Source: Bacteroidota bacterium | GTDB taxonomy: Bacteria > Bacteroidota > Ignavibacteria > Tepidaquicellales > Tepidaquicellaceae | DNA: 7,847 nt | Direction of reading: 5' to 3' | Assembly: GCA_003519545.1 (NCBI GenBank) | Contig: DOWN01000166.1 | Coordinates: 1-7,847 of the forward strand | Shown: positions 1 to 5,396 of the stretch, piece after piece | How the letters are laid out: the number at the start of each line of letters is the position of its first letter | Numbering within the stretch: the first letter of the stretch is position 1 | Translations under genes and position numbers: made by a program | Notes under the pieces: generated by a model | What the model was told of the DNA's origin: nothing | The model's database searches: none | The model's input: the letters and a program-made list of their open reading frames with translations, nothing else

Positions 1-18
1 GATATAAATCGCAAAATA

Positions 19-720
19 ATGCTAAATTTACTAATAAAAGGAATAAAATTTTTTAAATTCGGAGGTTTTAAATATTATTTAAAAGGGATTTCTTTGGCTT
101 CATATAATAATCTTTATCAGTTGAAAAAATTAGGGTTAAATTTTGATACGATTATTGATGTCGGTGCTAATAGAGGTCAGTTTGCTTACAGTTCAAGAAC
201 TTTATTCCCTGAAGCAAAAATTTATTCTTTTGAACCTACTAAATCAGTATTTACAGAGTTAACAAAAAAGATGGAAAATGACGAGAACTTTACTGCATTA
301 AATATGGCTTTAGGATATAATGAAGGTGAAATTGATTTTTCTGAATATGAAAATTCTCTAATAAATTCTGTTTATAAAAGTGTAGATACTGAAATTAAAA
401 ATGTTTACAAAGTAAAAATGAACACTTTGGATAATATGATATCTTCAAAACAAATTAATGCTGTAGGAAAGATATTATTAAAACTTGATGTGCAGGGGTT
501 TGAACTTGAAGTTTTAAAAGGATCAAATGAATCACTTAAGTTGGTTGATTATATTTTAATAGAAGTTTCCACTAAAAAATATTATGAGAATATGATAATG
601 TATGGTGAAGTAGATGAATTTTTAATTTCAAATGGATTTATTCAGAATAAAATTTTAGATCTTATGTTTGATAATCTTGAAATTACTCAACTTGATATTC
701 TTTACAAAAGGAAAAGTTAA
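19..720 (+). CDS. FkbM family SAM-dependent methyltransferase
   Basis: A 233-residue protein that matches the FkbM methyltransferase fold. Seen in the sequence: the SAM-binding motif I IIDVGANRGQF at residues 45-55, the acidic end of the second strand SFEP at 70-73, and the family's LLKLDVQGFELEVLKG block at 153-168. Family members transfer a methyl group from S-adenosylmethionine, commonly to a sugar hydroxyl on glycans, glycolipids or natural products; the acceptor here cannot be read from sequence. The N-terminal 40 residues are basic and hydrophobic but not a clear signal peptide, so a cytosolic enzyme is likely. The start is the ATG at 19, but the frame is open back to base 1, so an earlier start cannot be excluded. 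No clear ribosome binding site is visible in the 18 bases available. The next gene, a glycosyltransferase, starts one base after the stop, which supports a role in glycan modification. Confidence 0.9.
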   Translation: MLNLLIKGIKFFKFGGFKYYLKGISLASYNNLYQLKKLGLNFDTIIDVGANRGQFAYSSRTLFPEAKIYSFEPTKSVFTELTKKMENDENFTALNMALGYNEGEIDFSEYENSLINSVYKSVDTEIKNVYKVKMNTLDNMISSKQINAVGKILLKLDVQGFELEVLKGSNESLKLVDYILIEVSTKKYYENMIMYGEVDEFLISNGFIQNKILDLMFDNLEITQLDILYKRKS

Positions 721-721
721 T

Positions 722-1192
722 TTGAAAAAAATTTGTTTTTATGTAAATAGTGCAAAGGATAAAAGAGTATTTGAACTGCTCGACTACTACAGCAATGATA
801 TAAAAATAATGCGGGAACTTGGGTATGAAGTTGTTACATGTAATAATACAAAAGAAATTCCGGATGATATTGATTTGTTTTTTATTTGGTGGTGGACAAG
901 CGGAATAATTGGTTTACGCTATGCTAAAAAGAAAAACAAACCTGCAATAATGATAGGGAATTTGCATTACAGTGACCCTTCCACACAGGGATATTTCCGG
1001 AGACCTTTTTATATCAGATGGTTTATCCGCTATTGTCTTCGTAATTCAGATATGCAGATAGCAACCTCGAAAATTGAATTTGAAGATATAAAAAAACTTA
1101 AAGCTAAAAATCCTGTTTGGTTTTACCATTGTTTTGACGAAAGAAAATATATTTTTTCGGATGAACCGAGAGAATTTTTCCTTTTTACTTAA
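722..1192 (+). CDS. Glycosyltransferase, N-terminal half (gene split by in-frame stop)
   Basis: Acceptor-side Rossmann half of a GT-B glycosyltransferase, about 156 codons before a TAA at 1190-1192. The strand-helix start KKICFYVNSAKDKRVFELL, the FFIWWWTSG stretch and the later NSDMQIATS segment resemble the N-terminal domain of GT4-type enzymes, which should bind the acceptor. An ATG in this frame at 668 lies inside the upstream methyltransferase gene, but TTG at 722 is preferred: AAAGGAAAAG lies just before it and it begins one base after the upstream stop, giving a clean N-terminus on the first beta strand. The frame continues after the stop into the donor-binding domain at 1199 without any shift. 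On its own this half lacks the nucleotide-sugar site and should be inactive. Acceptor and sugar are unknown. Confidence 0.75.
   Translation: MKKICFYVNSAKDKRVFELLDYYSNDIKIMRELGYEVVTCNNTKEIPDDIDLFFIWWWTSGIIGLRYAKKKNKPAIMIGNLHYSDPSTQGYFRRPFYIRWFIRYCLRNSDMQIATSKIEFEDIKKLKAKNPVWFYHCFDERKYIFSDEPREFFLFT
1190..1192 (+). other. In-frame TAA interrupting the glycosyltransferase
   Basis: Codons around this point read Phe-Leu-Phe-Thr-TAA-Thr-Gln-Leu-Thr-Lys-Val, all in one frame. Protein similarity to a single GT-B enzyme continues on both sides with no gap, in the linker where the second domain of GT4 enzymes starts. A single substitution from TAT, TAC, CAA, AAA, GAA, TTA or TCA would explain it. It may be a true nonsense mutation, a sequencing or consensus error, or a site of readthrough. 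Confidence 0.8.
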
Positions 1193-1198
1193 ACACAA

Positions 1199-1723
1199 TT
1201 GACTAAAGTAAATATCGAACGTAAAAAAGTTTATGAAATAATTAAAGCATTCAATAAAATTAAAAATAAATTTCCGGGACTGAAATTAAAAATTGCCGGA
1301 GGTAAATCTGACAATGGATTTCCCGAACTGGAAAAATATGTAAATGATAATAATTTATCCGGAGAGGTAGAATTTTTAGGCAGGGTTTCGGATGAGGAAA
1401 AAATCGGACTCTATAGAAAATGTTTGATATATGTGCAACCATCTGATTTTGAAGGTTTTGGAATGGCTGTTGCGGAAGCGATGCTTTGCGGAGCCCCCGT
1501 AATAACAAGTCCTGCTGGTGCTTTACCTGAAGTGGTGGGAGATAAAGCATTGTTGGTTGATGGCAATAATATAAATGAAATAGCTGATGCAATAGATAAA
1601 TTAATAACGGACAAAGAACTTTATAATAAACTGCATTTTGAAGGTGCTGAACGTATCAGGAATAATTTCTCTTACGAGAATAGAAAATCTCAAATAAAAA
1701 AAATATTAGAACAATATTTATAA
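1199..1723 (+). CDS. GT4-like glycosyltransferase, C-terminal donor-binding half
   Basis: Matches the Glycos_transf_1 (GT4) domain. Counting from the TTG at 1199: KLKIAGG at 29-35, VEFLGRVSDEE at 57-67, and the E-x7-E motif in EGFGMAVAE with E85 and E93, followed by GAPVITSPAGALPEVVG and a C-terminal helix ending ILEQYL. In the family these residues contact the nucleotide-sugar donor and stabilise the leaving group. The only usable local start is the TTG at 1199, and no Shine-Dalgarno sequence precedes it, so this is more likely the second half of one 333-codon gene (722-1723) than an independent protein. The combined length is normal for the family. With the FkbM methyltransferase upstream it probably belonged to a glycan-assembly locus. 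Without the N-terminal domain, activity is doubtful. Confidence 0.8.
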   Translation: MTKVNIERKKVYEIIKAFNKIKNKFPGLKLKIAGGKSDNGFPELEKYVNDNNLSGEVEFLGRVSDEEKIGLYRKCLIYVQPSDFEGFGMAVAEAMLCGAPVITSPAGALPEVVGDKALLVDGNNINEIADAIDKLITDKELYNKLHFEGAERIRNNFSYENRKSQIKKILEQYL

Positions 1724-1815
1724 TCATATTATTTTGTTTTAAATTTTCAGATGTTTGTGCAAATGATGAAATTAAAATTCTTTCAGAAAAATGGAATGAG
1801 ATTGACCGGAAAATT
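1705..1815 (+). other. Signal-peptide-like extension of the M23 gene without a canonical start
   Basis: The M23 reading frame is open from 1684 to its stop, well upstream of the first GTG at 1816. The extension translates as a short basic segment (KKNIRT), a hydrophobic core (IFIIILFCF), then SDVCA followed by NDE. Val-Cys-Ala is a good signal peptidase I site, with cleavage expected after base 1761, and the following residues run smoothly into the M23 protein. No ATG, GTG or TTG is present; ATT at 1705 or ATA at 1714 or 1720 are the only start-like codons. The segment overlaps the end of the glycosyltransferase by about 19 bases. Secretion is what one expects of an M23 enzyme, so the extension is probably real. 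Confidence 0.55.
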
Positions 1816-2448
1816 GTGTTGATGCAAAAATATGATAAAGAAAGTTTTATAAAATCTATAGACAGTATCAGCAGAGAAATAAAAAAAATATTTCCGGACA
1901 GAAAATATTTTGAATTTGAATATGTTTTTCCTCTTTCTGAATTTTCAACGGTGACTCACAGACAAAACGGTGATGATTATGTGATTGATAAATATGATTA
2001 TTTTCAGGGCAGCGAGAGTTGGGGACATCCGGCTCATGATATAATGATTAAAGATGATGATAAAAACCTTATTGATGATTCAACCGGAAAATATGTTAAT
2101 GTTGTTTCTATGAGCGGTGGAATTGTTTTTTCAATTGATACAAGTTGGAAATCCGGTTCCAGATTAAGAGGAGGAAAATATGTAAAAATATATGACGTAA
2201 CTTATGATAGAATTTTTTATTACTCACATCTTGATTCTGTGTTTGTTTTCCCTGGTGATATAGTTAAACCCGGAGATAAAATTGGTTATGTCGGAAGAAC
2301 CGGAAGAAGAACTATTTTACCTGACGGAAAAACACATCTTCATATAGCGATGTTAAAACTTGAAAACGGGTATCCAAAACCTGTTGAAATAAAAAAATTA
2401 ATTTTTAGAACTAAAGAAAAATATTTTAATGCCGGAAAAAATAAATAA
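1816..2448 (+). CDS. M23 (LytM-type) zinc metallopeptidase
   Basis: A peptidoglycan-hydrolase-type M23 domain covering most of the protein. The zinc and catalytic residues are all present: H71 and D75 in the H-x3-D motif (HPAHD), H138 in YYSHLD, and the HxH pair H174 and H176 in THLHIAM. Between them lie the usual strands (VVSMSGGIVFS, YVKIYDV) and the turn GDIVKPGDKIGYVGRTG. The family cleaves peptide cross-bridges in the cell wall, or in degenerate members activates amidases; the intact site favours real activity. The GTG at 1816 is the first ordinary start but would give a cytosolic protein. The frame extends upstream into a signal peptide, so the true N-terminus is probably near 1705 and the product exported. 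The end overlaps the exonuclease gene by 20 bases, suggesting coupled translation. Confidence 0.85.
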   Translation: MLMQKYDKESFIKSIDSISREIKKIFPDRKYFEFEYVFPLSEFSTVTHRQNGDDYVIDKYDYFQGSESWGHPAHDIMIKDDDKNLIDDSTGKYVNVVSMSGGIVFSIDTSWKSGSRLRGGKYVKIYDVTYDRIFYYSHLDSVFVFPGDIVKPGDKIGYVGRTGRRTILPDGKTHLHIAMLKLENGYPKPVEIKKLIFRTKEKYFNAGKNK

Positions 2449-3214
2449 ATATCTGATTTATACCTGGAATGTAAATGGAATCAGAGCAATTGAAAAAAAA
2501 GGTTTTTTAGATTGGTTTAAAAAATCAAAAGGTGACATAATTTGTTTGCAAGAGACTAAAGCACAACCGGATCAAGTACCGGAAAATATAAAAAATATAA
2601 ACGGCTATAAATCATTTTGGTTTTCTGCGGAACGAAAAGGTTATTCATCTGTTGCGATTTTTTCTAAACCTGAAACTCTCAATGTTTATAATGGTTTTGG
2701 TAATCCTAAATTTGATTCAGAAGGTAGAGTTATTATTGCGGAATATGAAAAATTTGTTGTGGTTAATGTTTATTTTCCAAATGGAGGTAGAGGTCCTGAA
2801 AGAGTGAAATATAAATTGGATTTTTATGATGAACTTTTTTATTTTTTAAATAAAAAATTTAAATCTAATAAAGGAGTTATCGTCACGGGAGATTATAACA
2901 CTGCTCATAAAGAAATTGATTTGGCAAAACCTGAACAATGGAGTAAAATATCAGGATTTCTAAAAGAAGAAAGAGACTGGATTGATAAAATAATTAATCT
3001 CGGATATACAGATGTTTTCAGAAAATTTAATAACAAAGAAGGTCAATATACTTACTGGGATCAGATTAGCAGAGCAAGAGATAGAAATGAGGGATGGAGA
3101 ATTGATTTTTTTATGGTGTCAAATAATATTGTGGATAAAATAAAAGATGCCAAAATTCATCAGGATGTTTTAGGCAGCGACCACTGTCCTGTAAGCATCA
3201 GACTTGAAATATAA
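2429..3214 (+). CDS. xth: Exodeoxyribonuclease III / AP endonuclease
   Basis: A 261-residue member of the exonuclease III (EEP nuclease) family, close to the E. coli enzyme's length of 268. All active-site blocks are visible: N14 in TWNVNGIRA, the metal ligand E42 in CLQETKAQ, Y115 in VNVYFPNGG, D155 and N157 in VTGDYNTAHKEIDL, the WRIDFF segment, and the terminal D251-H252 pair in GSDHCPVSI. The enzyme cuts DNA 5' to abasic sites and removes 3' blocking groups in base excision repair, and has 3'-5' exonuclease activity on duplex DNA. The ATG at 2429 lies inside the end of the M23 gene (20-base overlap) and only a weak AAAGAAA lies upstream, so translation is probably coupled. The next gene starts on the base after the stop. 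Confidence 0.95.
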   Translation: MPEKINKYLIYTWNVNGIRAIEKKGFLDWFKKSKGDIICLQETKAQPDQVPENIKNINGYKSFWFSAERKGYSSVAIFSKPETLNVYNGFGNPKFDSEGRVIIAEYEKFVVVNVYFPNGGRGPERVKYKLDFYDELFYFLNKKFKSNKGVIVTGDYNTAHKEIDLAKPEQWSKISGFLKEERDWIDKIINLGYTDVFRKFNNKEGQYTYWDQISRARDRNEGWRIDFFMVSNNIVDKIKDAKIHQDVLGSDHCPVSIRLEI

Positions 3215-4237
3215 ATGAAGGCAATAATTCTAAATAAAACAGGTGATTTAAAAAATCTTAATGAGAATATAAATCTCGTAAATTATTCTTTGCCTGAATT
3301 AAAATCTGATGAGGCAATTATTAAAATAAAATTTTCTTCACTAAATCACCGGGATATATGGATTACACAGGGATTATATGGAGGTATAAAATTAAAATGT
3401 ATTCTTGGATCGGATTGTTCCGGTATCATTGCAAAACCTTCCAAGCATTCCTCAAAATTCGAGATTGGTGAAGAAGTTATTATTAATCCATCTTTAAACT
3501 GGGGGATAAATAATTCTCACCAAATTGAAAAAGGTTATAAGATTCTAGGAATGCCGGATAACGGAACATTCGCCGAATTTGTTATCATCAATGAAAAAAA
3601 TATTTTTAAAAAACCTGATTATCTCAGTTTTGAAGAAGCATCTGTTTTGCCTCTGGCAGGAATGACAGCATTCAGGGCTTCAATGATTAAACCAATTATT
3701 AATTCAAAAACAAATGTTGTCATAACAGGCATAGGTGGAGGAGTGGCAACAATGTGTCTTATGTTTTTAAAAACCAAAACCGATAATATATTTGTAACTT
3801 CAGGTGATGATTCAAAAATTGAAAAATCTATTTCATTAGGTGCAAAAGGTGGTGTGAATTATAAAAAATCTGATTGGATTAATAATCTGTTGGATTTAAC
3901 TTCTGGTAATTTAAATGTAATTATTGACGGAACCGGAGGTGATGTATTGAATTCTTTAATTGATAAAATTTCTTATGGCGGACAGATTGTTTCTTATGGA
4001 GCAACATTAGGAGCGATTAATAATTTCAATATGAATAAATTCTTTTGGAAACAATTAACATTTATGGGTTCAACAATGAGCAGCGATATGGAATTCAAAG
4101 ATATGCTGGACTATTGTAATTATTATAAATTAAAGCCCGTGATAGACTCCATTTATAATCTGGATGAGTATTTGAATGCATTTCTTAAAATGGCAGAAGG
4201 TAAGCAGTTTGGAAAAATCGTTATGAAAAACGATTAA
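3215..4237 (+). CDS. Medium-chain dehydrogenase/reductase, zinc-site-poor quinone-oxidoreductase type
   Basis: A 340-residue MDR-superfamily protein. The N-terminal GroES-like domain contains SSLNHRDIWITQG (41-53) and LGSDCSGII (64-72). The cofactor domain has the nucleotide-binding loop TGIGGGVA at 171-178, then a second strand and the VNYKKSDW segment, so an NAD(P)H-dependent oxidoreductase is expected. The usual catalytic Cys/His pair of zinc alcohol dehydrogenases is not apparent (Asn44-His45 stands where Cys-x-x-Cys-His would be) and the four-cysteine structural zinc lobe is replaced by a cysteine-free loop around 91-112. This points to the zinc-independent quinone or enone reductase side of the family despite likely database names such as zinc-binding alcohol dehydrogenase. 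Substrate is unknown. The ATG abuts the xth stop with no spacer; the 3' end overlaps the convergent gene by 4 bases. Confidence 0.88.
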   Translation: MKAIILNKTGDLKNLNENINLVNYSLPELKSDEAIIKIKFSSLNHRDIWITQGLYGGIKLKCILGSDCSGIIAKPSKHSSKFEIGEEVIINPSLNWGINNSHQIEKGYKILGMPDNGTFAEFVIINEKNIFKKPDYLSFEEASVLPLAGMTAFRASMIKPIINSKTNVVITGIGGGVATMCLMFLKTKTDNIFVTSGDDSKIEKSISLGAKGGVNYKKSDWINNLLDLTSGNLNVIIDGTGGDVLNSLIDKISYGGQIVSYGATLGAINNFNMNKFFWKQLTFMGSTMSSDMEFKDMLDYCNYYKLKPVIDSIYNLDEYLNAFLKMAEGKQFGKIVMKND

Positions 4238-4794
4238 TCTCTTCTCATTTCATCAAGTTTTTTCTTTACTTCATTTAACTCTTTATCTATATCATTATAC
4301 TCATTTTTAAATTCATCTGATTGTGTATAATCATTTGAATAATCTAAAACTTCGTATTTATTTTTCTCCGAATTTTGTCTTCTTTTTTTATATACATCAA
4401 AAAAAGTTTTTACTCCTGAAACTATTCCGTTAAAAGTTGTAACAGTATCCATTACGCTCGGCTCTATATTAGTTCTTACTTTTTTCTCAAATTCGACTAT
4501 ATCTTCTACGGCACCGTCTAATTTTTTCAATGAATCATTAACGACATCCATATTATCATCAATTTTTTTTGCGATACTGTTTGCGGTATCTACAAAAGTA
4601 TTATATTTATCAATTACTGGATTTAACATTTCTTTATAATCTTTAAGATTTTTATTTAAATCTTCAATTTTTTCTGTTATTAATTTACCTGCTTTTATTA
4701 AACTAACAAGAATAATAATTATGCAGATAAATAAGATTAATACAATTACGTTAATTCCTATTTGCGTATATTCCAATATATCAGTGCTTCCCAT
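4234..4794 (-). CDS. DUF948-like membrane-anchored helical protein
   Basis: A 186-residue protein with one hydrophobic segment at about residues 12-33, followed by a long, charged, heptad-like helical region up to about residue 135 and a Lys/Asp/Glu-rich tail. This layout resembles DUF948 proteins, in which a single N-terminal membrane helix carries a coiled coil; there are no catalytic motifs. The molecular role of the family is not established. It follows the YtxH-like gene by 51 bases and both are on the minus strand; YtxH- and DUF948-type genes are often neighbours in bacteria, so they may act together at the envelope or in stress. The start ATG has no clear Shine-Dalgarno sequence. A hairpin separates the two genes and may lower expression of this one. 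The assignment rests on architecture and context and is moderate. Confidence 0.7.
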   Translation of the reverse strand: MGSTDILEYTQIGINVIVLILFICIIIILVSLIKAGKLITEKIEDLNKNLKDYKEMLNPVIDKYNTFVDTANSIAKKIDDNMDVVNDSLKKLDGAVEDIVEFEKKVRTNIEPSVMDTVTTFNGIVSGVKTFFDVYKKRRQNSEKNKYEVLDYSNDYTQSDEFKNEYNDIDKELNEVKKKLDEMRRD

Positions 4795-4809
4795 AATAAA
4801 ATTTTAATG

Positions 4810-4835
4810 TAACCCCCGAATAATTTCAGGGGTTA
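4810..4835 (-). terminator. Hairpin between ytxH-like and DUF948-like genes
   Basis: Arms TAACCCC (4810-4816) and GGGGTTA (4829-4835) form a 7-bp GC-rich stem; inside, GAA and TTC add 3 bp around a TAAT loop with one mismatch. It lies 10 bases after the YtxH stop on the minus strand. No clean U-tract follows, so it may be a partial terminator or a 3'-end protecting stem rather than a full stop. Confidence 0.45.
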
Positions 4836-4845
4836 ATCAGTTAAA

Positions 4846-5262
4846 TTAAGATTTATTTTTTTCTTCTTTGTATGCTTCAACTCCGGCATTAAAAGCATCT
4901 TTAATTCTTGAGGCTTCTACCGAAACTTTTTCTTTAGCACTTGAAATTGAATCAGATGCTTTTTCTTTTGCATCGGTGAGAATTTTATTTGCATCAGTAA
5001 TTAAAGTGTTTGCTTTTTCTTTAGCATCACTTATTAACTTTTCTGATTTTTTCTTACCTTCATTTATAAGATTGTTTGCTCTTTCTTTTGCAATATCCAT
5101 AAATTCAGAAGTGTCATCAAGAAATTCATCTTTTTTAAGTTTTATATCTGCTCTTAATTCTCTGCCGCTTTTTGGAGCATAAAGTAATGCAATCACACTG
5201 CCAATTACTCCGCCCGCAAGCATACCAAGTAAGAATCCTTTTGCTGATTTGTTGTCGTCCAT
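4846..5262 (-). CDS. YtxH-like small membrane/helical protein
   Basis: A 138-residue protein with a glycine-rich hydrophobic segment at 9-28 followed directly by LLYAPKSGRELR (26-37), the hallmark of the YtxH family (general-stress or envelope-associated proteins of unknown mechanism). The rest is a long amphipathic helix with repeated DAKEKA-type units at 79, 97 and 108, spaced 18 and 11 residues, resembling the 11-residue periodicity of LEA-like or apolipoprotein-like helices. It is probably anchored in the membrane by the N-terminus, with the helix in the cytosol or lying on the membrane. The start is firm: AAGGAGAT lies five bases before the ATG, the best ribosome binding site in the window. 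A sigma-70-like promoter and a long 5' leader with a perfect hairpin lie upstream, so this gene appears to start its own transcript with the DUF948-like gene. Confidence 0.85.
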   Translation of the reverse strand: MDDNKSAKGFLLGMLAGGVIGSVIALLYAPKSGRELRADIKLKKDEFLDDTSEFMDIAKERANNLINEGKKKSEKLISDAKEKANTLITDANKILTDAKEKASDSISSAKEKVSVEASRIKDAFNAGVEAYKEEKNKS

Positions 5263-5266
5263 TTTG

Positions 5267-5274
5267 ATCTCCTT
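5267..5274 (-). promoter_or_regulatory. Strong ribosome binding site of the ytxH-like gene
   Basis: The minus strand reads AAGGAGAT, five bases before the ATG at 5262. It is nearly a full anti-16S complement and fixes the start; most other genes here have little or none. Confidence 0.8.
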
Positions 5275-5291
5275 TTAATTGTTTTATCTAA

Positions 5292-5324
5292 TCTTGTGAA
5301 TATTTTATCAAAATATTCACAAGA
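5292..5324. repeat. 15-bp perfect inverted repeat in the ytxH leader
   Basis: Arms TCTTGTGAATATTTT (5292-5306) and AAAATATTCACAAGA (5310-5324) pair perfectly around a 3-base loop ATC. It sits between lpdA and ytxH, about 30 bases before the ytxH start. Neither strand shows a following T-run, so it is not a standard intrinsic terminator. It could be a leader hairpin, an lpdA 3'-end stem, or a protein-binding palindrome. Confidence 0.75.
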
Positions 5325-5360
5325 ATTGATTTTTAATCTGTTTTAAAGTTATATTTTTAA

Positions 5361-5391
5361 TGAGATTATATCAATTAATTTTATAATCTCA
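5361..5391. repeat. 10-bp inverted repeat overlapping the ytxH promoter
   Basis: TGAGATTATA (5361-5370) and TATAATCTCA (5382-5391) are perfect reverse complements around an 11-base AT-only-but-one spacer. The arms cover the -10 and most of the -35 of the minus-strand promoter candidate. It starts 6 bases beyond the lpdA stop, so it could also act as an lpdA 3'-end stem. Confidence 0.65.
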
Positions 5392-5392
5392 A
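5365..5392 (-). promoter_or_regulatory. Sigma-70-like promoter for ytxH and DUF948-like genes
   Basis: On the minus strand TTGAGA (5387-5392) is separated by 16 bases from a perfect TATAAT (5365-5370). Transcription would begin near 5358, giving a leader of about 95 bases that contains the perfect hairpin and the strong ribosome site. In so AT-rich a background chance matches occur; the position right after lpdA and before a gene with a good ribosome site supports it. Confidence 0.5.
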
Positions 5393-5396
5393 TTGA

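Noticed and set aside
668..721. ATG at 668 as the start of the glycosyltransferase
   Set aside because: It would overlap the methyltransferase by 53 bases and add a tail copied out of frame from it. TTG at 722 has a ribosome site and starts on the first beta strand.
1260..1614. Two minus-strand ORFs (1260-1592 and 1411-1614) inside the glycosyltransferase
   Set aside because: The plus strand holds a clear GT4 domain with its catalytic motif; the reverse products are low-complexity and show no domain features.
722..1723. Alternative genetic code (TAA reassigned) to explain the split glycosyltransferase
   Set aside because: TAA ends several intact genes here at the right lengths (FkbM, M23, exonuclease III, MDR, and others), so it is a normal stop in this genome.
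4868..5182. Plus-strand ORF of 104 codons opposite the ytxH-like gene
   Set aside because: It is the antisense image of a repetitive Lys/Glu/Ala helix, giving Ser/Phe/Ala-rich text. The minus strand has the strong ribosome site and the YtxH motif.
5292..5324. The perfect hairpin as a classical intrinsic terminator of lpdA
   Set aside because: The stem is AT-rich and not followed by a T-run on either strand, so it fails the standard criteria, although a 3'-end role is not excluded.
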